Source: CAZEBW01 sp964510205 (GTDB taxonomy: Bacteria; Chloroflexota; Anaerolineae; VGOG01). From it: a DNA stretch of 7,968 bases. The DNA lies in the NCBI GenBank assembly GCA_964510205.1, contig CAZEBW010000121.1:1-7968 (forward strand). Reading direction: 5' to 3'. Below, piece after piece: positions 4,890 through 7,968 of the stretch. The first letter of the stretch is position 1. Each line of letters begins with the position of its first letter. The translations under genes and the position numbers were made by a program. A model generated the notes under the pieces. The model had not been told where the DNA came from. It did no database searches and was given only the letters and a program-made list of their open reading frames with translations.

Positions 4890-5915
4890 ATGCATCAACA
4901 CGCTGCACCTACACCGTACTCCCCAGCATTGGTGGAAACCCTACAGACTGTCATCGCCCCTGGCGAACGTGCGCGGCTATCGCCTTTTGTCGAAGCCGCT
5001 CAGTTCCAGGTGCTATTCGGTCAGCGGCCCAAGCCCGCGTCTCGCCACAAAGATGCCCGTAGGATCCTACAACATCATGAACACGATATCAGAGATCTTG
5101 CTGACCGCTGGGTGAAGTTCAAAGGCACGGGTAAGCAGTTCGCCCCTGGCGCTTACGACGAGGGTTTCCTGAAGTCTTACCTGGCCTACTACCTGACCAC
5201 GAATGTGTGCAAACTTCAACTCACGTTGCTAGAGCTCGTCAGGCAGGGCAGGTTATCTGATTCTTTGACAATCCTGGACGTGGGAGTGGGAACTGGCACG
5301 ACGGCAGTCGCTGCGCTGGACTTCCTTATCGCGTGGGCCCACATCTGCACGCTGTATGGGGCAGAGTTTCCGATCCAGTCGGTACAGTTAGTCGGCGTTG
5401 ATGTGAATCTGAACTGCTTGAAGTCTGCACAGAAGGTAGTGCTGGCTTATGCAGATGCCCTGGCCGCGCGGTGGAAACCAGATTCGGAAGACAGGACAGC
5501 TTCTGGCATCCTAAAGCGGGCTGAGGGATGGGCTCGCGGCGCTCAATGGAATACGTGCGATCTCAACCAACAGTCACTCCAGATTGCCGTTCATCAGGCG
5601 GATCAAGGTCTTGCGGTCCAGAGCAGCGACCGCCCCCATCTCATCCAAAAGATACTCTTTTGCCTTCTTTTGGCTGGCCTTAACGTAGCGCTTCTTCATC
5701 ATGCGCAGGTACTTCCGTCGTTCGTCTATGGTCATCTGTTCATTGTTGGACATTTTTCCCTCCGTGATATTATAAGTGAGGGAATGCGAAGCATTGACAA
5801 AATCCCTTTTCTATGGTATAATTTATTTCAGAAAGAAACTAAGTTCAGGGTTGAGAGAGTTGTTAGGTTAGCTAAAGGTTCGATAAGGAGAGCGGCCTGT
5901 GCCCCGTGTTGGTAG
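4890..5915 (+). CDS. SAM-dependent methyltransferase, chimeric 3' end
   Basis: Residues 1-228 look like a class I SAM-dependent methyltransferase of unknown target. A helical N-terminal part includes GAYDEGFLKSYLAYYLTTNVCKLQL. Motif I, TILDVGVGTGTTAVAALDFL, is at about 127-146, and the acidic motif II is in VQLVGVDVNLNCLKSA (165-180). A lone WNTCDL near 220-225 may be the next motif. The layout faintly recalls Rsm22-type rRNA methyltransferases, but I do not assign it. From position 5574 the frame reads antisense through a transposase remnant, so residues 229-341 are unrelated sequence, and the ORF runs 17 bases into the ROK gene. The enzyme thus lacks its C-terminal half and is probably inactive. 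I prefer ATG 4890, with AGGA 6 bases upstream and 7 bases after the DUF1848 stop. An ATG at 4836 is in frame, but its extra 18 codons overlap the DUF1848 end. Confidence 0.7.
   Translation: MHQHAAPTPYSPALVETLQTVIAPGERARLSPFVEAAQFQVLFGQRPKPASRHKDARRILQHHEHDIRDLADRWVKFKGTGKQFAPGAYDEGFLKSYLAYYLTTNVCKLQLTLLELVRQGRLSDSLTILDVGVGTGTTAVAALDFLIAWAHICTLYGAEFPIQSVQLVGVDVNLNCLKSAQKVVLAYADALAARWKPDSEDRTASGILKRAEGWARGAQWNTCDLNQQSLQIAVHQADQGLAVQSSDRPHLIQKILFCLLLAGLNVALLHHAQVLPSFVYGHLFIVGHFSLRDIISEGMRSIDKIPFLWYNLFQKETKFRVERVVRLAKGSIRRAACAPCW
5574..5753 (-). pseudogene. N-terminal fragment of an integrase-type transposase
   Basis: On the minus strand an ATG at 5753-5751 opens a 59-residue frame. It begins MSNNEQMTIDERRKYLRMMK, continues with KRYVKASQKK and LLDEMGAVAALDRKTLIRLM, and ends NGNLE before TGA (complement of 5574-5576). 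This resembles the N-terminal helical DNA-binding segment of integrase (rve)-type transposases, which often begin with a DERRKYL..M..RY...........LLDEM..V..L.RK.LIRLM pattern and then continue with RKPR-like basic residues and the catalytic DDE core. The core is absent. A strong ribosome site, GGAGGG (complement of 5758-5763), lies 4 bases before the ATG, which supports this as the true 5' end of a once real gene. It stops exactly where methyltransferase homology ends, so it marks the deletion/insertion junction. Family recognition is by pattern only. Confidence 0.6.
5758..5782. promoter_or_regulatory. Imperfect palindrome with minus-strand -10 box
   Basis: CCCTC (5758-5762) and GAGGG (5778-5782) are symmetric around 5770, with ATA/TAT pairing next to the centre. 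The segment contains TATAAT on the minus strand (complement of 5769-5774), possibly the old -10 of the transposase fragment. No -35 stands at a normal distance, and the predicted start would leave almost no leader. It may instead be an operator for the divergent promoters. Confidence 0.35.
5794..5822 (+). promoter_or_regulatory. Consensus sigma70 promoter of the ROK-deoC operon
   Basis: TTGACA (5794-5799) and TATAAT (5817-5822) are both perfect consensus hexamers with the ideal 17-bp spacer. Transcription would start near 5829, about 70 bases before the GTG of the ROK gene. It lies just beyond the transposase remnant, so it may have come with the element or been there before. Such a strong promoter usually needs a repressor, and the ROK protein is the natural candidate. 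Confidence 0.85.
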
Positions 5916-7107
5916 ACCCAAACTGATGAAACTGTTAAACCGTTCAGCTATCCTAGAACTGCTTCGGGAACAGGGCCCCATGTCTCGGGCCAAAATCGCC
6001 CGAATTCTGCATCTAAGCCCAGCCACTGTAACCAGGATAGTGAGCAAATTGGTGGAGGAGGATCTCGTCCTGGAGACAGGCACGGGCGATTCCACAGGCG
6101 GGCGCCGGCCAACTCTTCTGGAATTTAATTACGCAGCCAATGCCATCATCGGCATAGATATGGGGGGGACGAACATCGTGGGAGCCCTGGCTGATCTGGG
6201 CGGCAACATCCTTCAGAAGGCGTCCCTTCCTTCTTTTTCGGGAGATGGCCAAAATGATGGCCTAGAACAGTTGACAAAAGTTATCGAGCAACTTCTCAGC
6301 AATCGCCGTTTGGAGAATCAGGAGTTGAGAGGTATTGGGATCGGTACTCCATCCATAACACTTCACCAGGAGGGGATCGTCGTTTGGGCCGCCAGCCTGG
6401 GCTGGAAAAATCTGCCCTTGAAAAAGATTCTAGAGGACCGCTTTCAGGTTCCCGTCTTCGTCGAGAACGACGTGAACCTGGCTGCCTTGGGGGAGAGTTG
6501 GTACGGGACTGGCAAAGGTATAGATAATCTAGTCTGTATTTCCATTGGCACAGGCATTGGAGCAGGTATCGTTATCGGCGGCAAGCTATATCGTGGCTAT
6601 AGCGAGGCGGCGGGGGAAGCCGGCTATTTGGTGCCCGACAGCTCCTACCTGGGCAAGCACTACGAGCATTTCGGCTGTATAGAGACCCTATCTGCTGGCC
6701 CAGGCATTGTGCGCCGAGCGCTGGCAGCTATGGAGAGAGATGGGGATACCCTGCTTCGGGAGCTGGCGGGCGGTGATTTTAGAGCCGTGACCGCCGAGAG
6801 GGTCTTTGAAGCCGCTCGTCGTGGCGACCCTCTGGCCCAACAAATCGTAGATGAAACGGTAGATCATATCAGCCTCATAGTGGCCAGCGTGGCGGCCATT
6901 CTGAATCCGGAGTTGATCGTCTTGGGTGGGGGAATCGCTCGCTCGGCCGATTTGCTGATCGAACCCATCCGCCAGCGGGTAGAGGGGGTGGTGCCGGTGA
7001 TGCCCCTCATCAAGGCCTCTGAGCTGGGCGAGAACGCCGCTGTCATGGGAGCCATCGCCCTGGTGCTCCACTCAACAGAGGACGTCTACCTGAGCAGCGG
7101 GGCTTGA
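5899..7107 (+). CDS. ROK family transcriptional regulator
   Basis: The 402-residue protein has the two-part layout of ROK repressors such as NagC, Mlc and XylR. A winged HTH at residues 14-58 (NRSAILELLREQGPMSRAKI, then LSPATVTRIVSKLVEEDLV) is followed by a sugar-kinase-like domain. That domain shows the phosphate loop GIDMGGTNIVGALADLGG (85-102), the catalytic-type Asp in VENDVNLAALGE (D191), the adenosine-side loop CISIGTGIGAGI (213-224) and a C-terminal PELIVLGGGIA. The zinc site is degenerate. The usual GE(I/L)GH reads GEAGY (239-243), and the CxCGxxGCxE motif is reduced to HFGCIE (257-262). The protein is therefore probably a regulator that does not rely on zinc. GTG 5899 is preferred because of AAGGAG at 5885-5890, 8 bases upstream; ATG 5926 is a weaker alternative. 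deoC follows after 37 bases. It probably represses its own operon and is released by a sugar or sugar phosphate. Confidence 0.93.
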   Translation: MPRVGRPKLMKLLNRSAILELLREQGPMSRAKIARILHLSPATVTRIVSKLVEEDLVLETGTGDSTGGRRPTLLEFNYAANAIIGIDMGGTNIVGALADLGGNILQKASLPSFSGDGQNDGLEQLTKVIEQLLSNRRLENQELRGIGIGTPSITLHQEGIVVWAASLGWKNLPLKKILEDRFQVPVFVENDVNLAALGESWYGTGKGIDNLVCISIGTGIGAGIVIGGKLYRGYSEAAGEAGYLVPDSSYLGKHYEHFGCIETLSAGPGIVRRALAAMERDGDTLLRELAGGDFRAVTAERVFEAARRGDPLAQQIVDETVDHISLIVASVAAILNPELIVLGGGIARSADLLIEPIRQRVEGVVPVMPLIKASELGENAAVMGAIALVLHSTEDVYLSSGA

Positions 7108-7144
7108 GCTGAAATCTCCAGTCAAGAAATGATAGAAAGGTAAA

Positions 7145-7849
7145 ATGATGAGCGAAAATTTGGACGTCAAAACGCTGACCGTCGAGCAATTGGCCAAGAC
7201 CATTGATCACTCCCTGCTCAGGCCAGAGCTGACTGAGCAGGACGTGATAGAAGGATGCAGGTTGGCCAAACAGTACAACGTGGCTTCGGTGTGCGTGCGC
7301 CCCTGCGACGTTCCATTGGCGGTAAGGGAAATGCAGGGCTCCGATGTGAAGGTGGGCACGGTGGTGGGTTTCCCCCACGGCAACACCGCTACTGCCACCA
7401 AAGCTTTCGAGGCCCGCCAGGCGGTGGCCGATGGGGCTCGGGAACTGGACATGGTGATGAACATCGGCGCCCTCCGCTCCGGTCGCTACGACTACGTGGA
7501 AAACGACATCCGCGCCGTGGTGGAGGCGGCGGGCGAGGGCGTCATCGTGAAAGTCATCCTGGAGAACTGCTATCTGACCGACGAAGAGAAAGTCAAAGCC
7601 TGCCAGCTGGCCGAAGCCGCTGGCGCTGACTTCGTCAAGACTTCCACGGGCTTTGCCGACAGCGGAGCCACGCTGGAAGACTTACGGCTGATGAGAGCCT
7701 CGGTCGGCCCCCAGGTGCAGGTCAAGGCCGCTCATGGCGTGCGCAGCTTGGAGGCTGCGCTCCAGGTCATCGAAGCGGGGGCCACTCGGATCGGGGCCAC
7801 TCAGACGGCACGCATTCTGGAGGACTTTAAGAAACGGTGTGATGCGTAA
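7145..7849 (+). CDS. deoC: Deoxyribose-phosphate aldolase (EC 4.1.2.4)
   Basis: The 234-residue product is a class I aldolase (DERA). It reversibly splits 2-deoxy-D-ribose 5-phosphate into glyceraldehyde 3-phosphate and acetaldehyde in the cytosol. The order of motifs is complete: IDHSLLRP (20-27), VCVRP (49-53), TVVGFPHG (72-79) and ELDMVMNIG (100-108, D102 matching the catalytic Asp). Next come KVILENC, FVKTSTGF (K165, the Schiff-base lysine) and VKAAHGVR (K194, the second lysine). The phosphate-binding end RIGATQTARIL replaces the more common RIGTSSG. Length fits the short bacterial DeoC group. GAAAGG (7135-7140) precedes two adjacent ATG codons (7145 and 7148); either may be used. Its place behind a ROK regulator and before a Gfo/Idh/MocA oxidoreductase suggests a catabolic operon for a nucleoside, deoxysugar or polyol. 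Some aldolases of this fold accept other substrates, so the exact sugar is open. Confidence 0.95.
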   Translation: MMSENLDVKTLTVEQLAKTIDHSLLRPELTEQDVIEGCRLAKQYNVASVCVRPCDVPLAVREMQGSDVKVGTVVGFPHGNTATATKAFEARQAVADGARELDMVMNIGALRSGRYDYVENDIRAVVEAAGEGVIVKVILENCYLTDEEKVKACQLAEAAGADFVKTSTGFADSGATLEDLRLMRASVGPQVQVKAAHGVRSLEAALQVIEAGATRIGATQTARILEDFKKRCDA

Positions 7850-7865
7850 AACGTAAAACGTGAGA
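7845..7865. repeat. Heptad tandem repeat at the end of deoC
   Basis: CGTAAAA occurs twice in tandem (7845-7851, 7852-7858), followed by a partial copy CGTGAGA (7859-7865). It overlaps the deoC stop codon TAA (7847-7849) and precedes the next ribosome site. Short tracts of this type recur between genes in many environmental genomes. No function is known. Confidence 0.6.
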
Positions 7866-7877
7866 GGAGGCAAGCAC

Positions 7878-7968
7878 ATGGATGCGATCCGAGCAGCCGT
7901 CATCGGAACGGGATTCATTGGCCCAGCGCACGTGGAAGCGCTGCGCCGACTGGGCATCGAGGTGGTGG
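7878..7968 (+). CDS. Gfo/Idh/MocA family oxidoreductase, 5' part only
   Basis: Only the first 30 codons are in the window; the gene continues beyond the edge. They read MDAIRAAVIGTGFIGPAHVE and then ALRRLGIEVV. This is the start of an N-terminal Rossmann fold with the dinucleotide-binding pattern GTGFIGPAH (residues 10-18). That pattern is characteristic of Gfo/Idh/MocA NAD(P)-dependent dehydrogenases acting on sugars or inositols. GGAGG (7866-7870) lies 7 bases before ATG, a strong start. The gene is 28 bases behind deoC and therefore in the same operon, under the promoter at 5794-5822. Its substrate cannot be told from this fragment. The dehydrogenase may prepare or rearrange the sugar that is later cleaved by the aldolase. 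Confidence 0.85.
   Translation, partial: MDAIRAAVIGTGFIGPAHVEALRRLGIEVV

Noticed and set aside
6688..7071. 127-codon minus-strand frame inside the ROK gene
   Set aside because: It is antisense to conserved ROK motifs and has no support of its own.

Overview
The window is GC-rich bacterial DNA with gene-dense + strand operons. Its features fit Chloroflexota (Anaerolineae/Caldilineae-like) best: an IS701-type transposase remnant, an abiE toxin-antitoxin locus, copies of the dispersed repeat with core CTTCGACAAGCTCAG, and a ROK/DeoC/Gfo-Idh sugar operon. This assignment is an inference from gene content and repeat style. No rRNA, tRNA or CRISPR array was seen.

Layout. Positions 65-1057 hold a two-gene operon: a DUF3024-like protein and a DUF2283-KTSC fusion protein. 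Positions 1142-1864 are the 3' half of an IS701-family transposase. Positions 1865-2410 are non-coding and hold a terminator-like hairpin, a sigma70-type promoter and a 39-bp symmetric palindrome just downstream of that promoter. Positions 2411-3767 are a decayed abiE locus. An AbiEi-type antitoxin/regulator is open but carries a repeat-derived in-frame insert. The AbiEii nucleotidyltransferase toxin is broken at both ends, next to two more copies of the same repeat. A DUF488 (YeaO-like) fragment follows. Positions 3950-5915 hold a DUF1848 protein with a radical-SAM-like cysteine cluster, tightly followed by a SAM-dependent methyltransferase gene. That gene runs at about 5574 into an antisense remnant of an integrase-type transposase, so its last ~113 codons are chimeric.

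Positions 5794-7968 are a sugar-catabolism operon. A near-perfect promoter (TTGACA, 17-bp spacer, TATAAT) precedes a ROK-family HTH regulator whose zinc motif is degenerate. Deoxyribose-phosphate aldolase (deoC) follows, then the start of a Gfo/Idh/MocA oxidoreductase that is cut by the window edge. The most plausible reading is a locally regulated pathway that feeds a deoxysugar- or polyol-derived phosphate into central metabolism.

The most notable signal is the role of mobile sequence in remodelling genes. Three copies of one small repeat lie within 600 bp of the abiE locus: one in frame inside the antitoxin gene, one directly after the toxin's start codon, and one at the toxin's 3' breakpoint. 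An unannotated 59-residue transposase fragment truncates the methyltransferase. No clearly new multi-gene system is proven. The DUF1848-methyltransferase pair and the DUF3024/DUF2283-KTSC pair are the least characterised modules.
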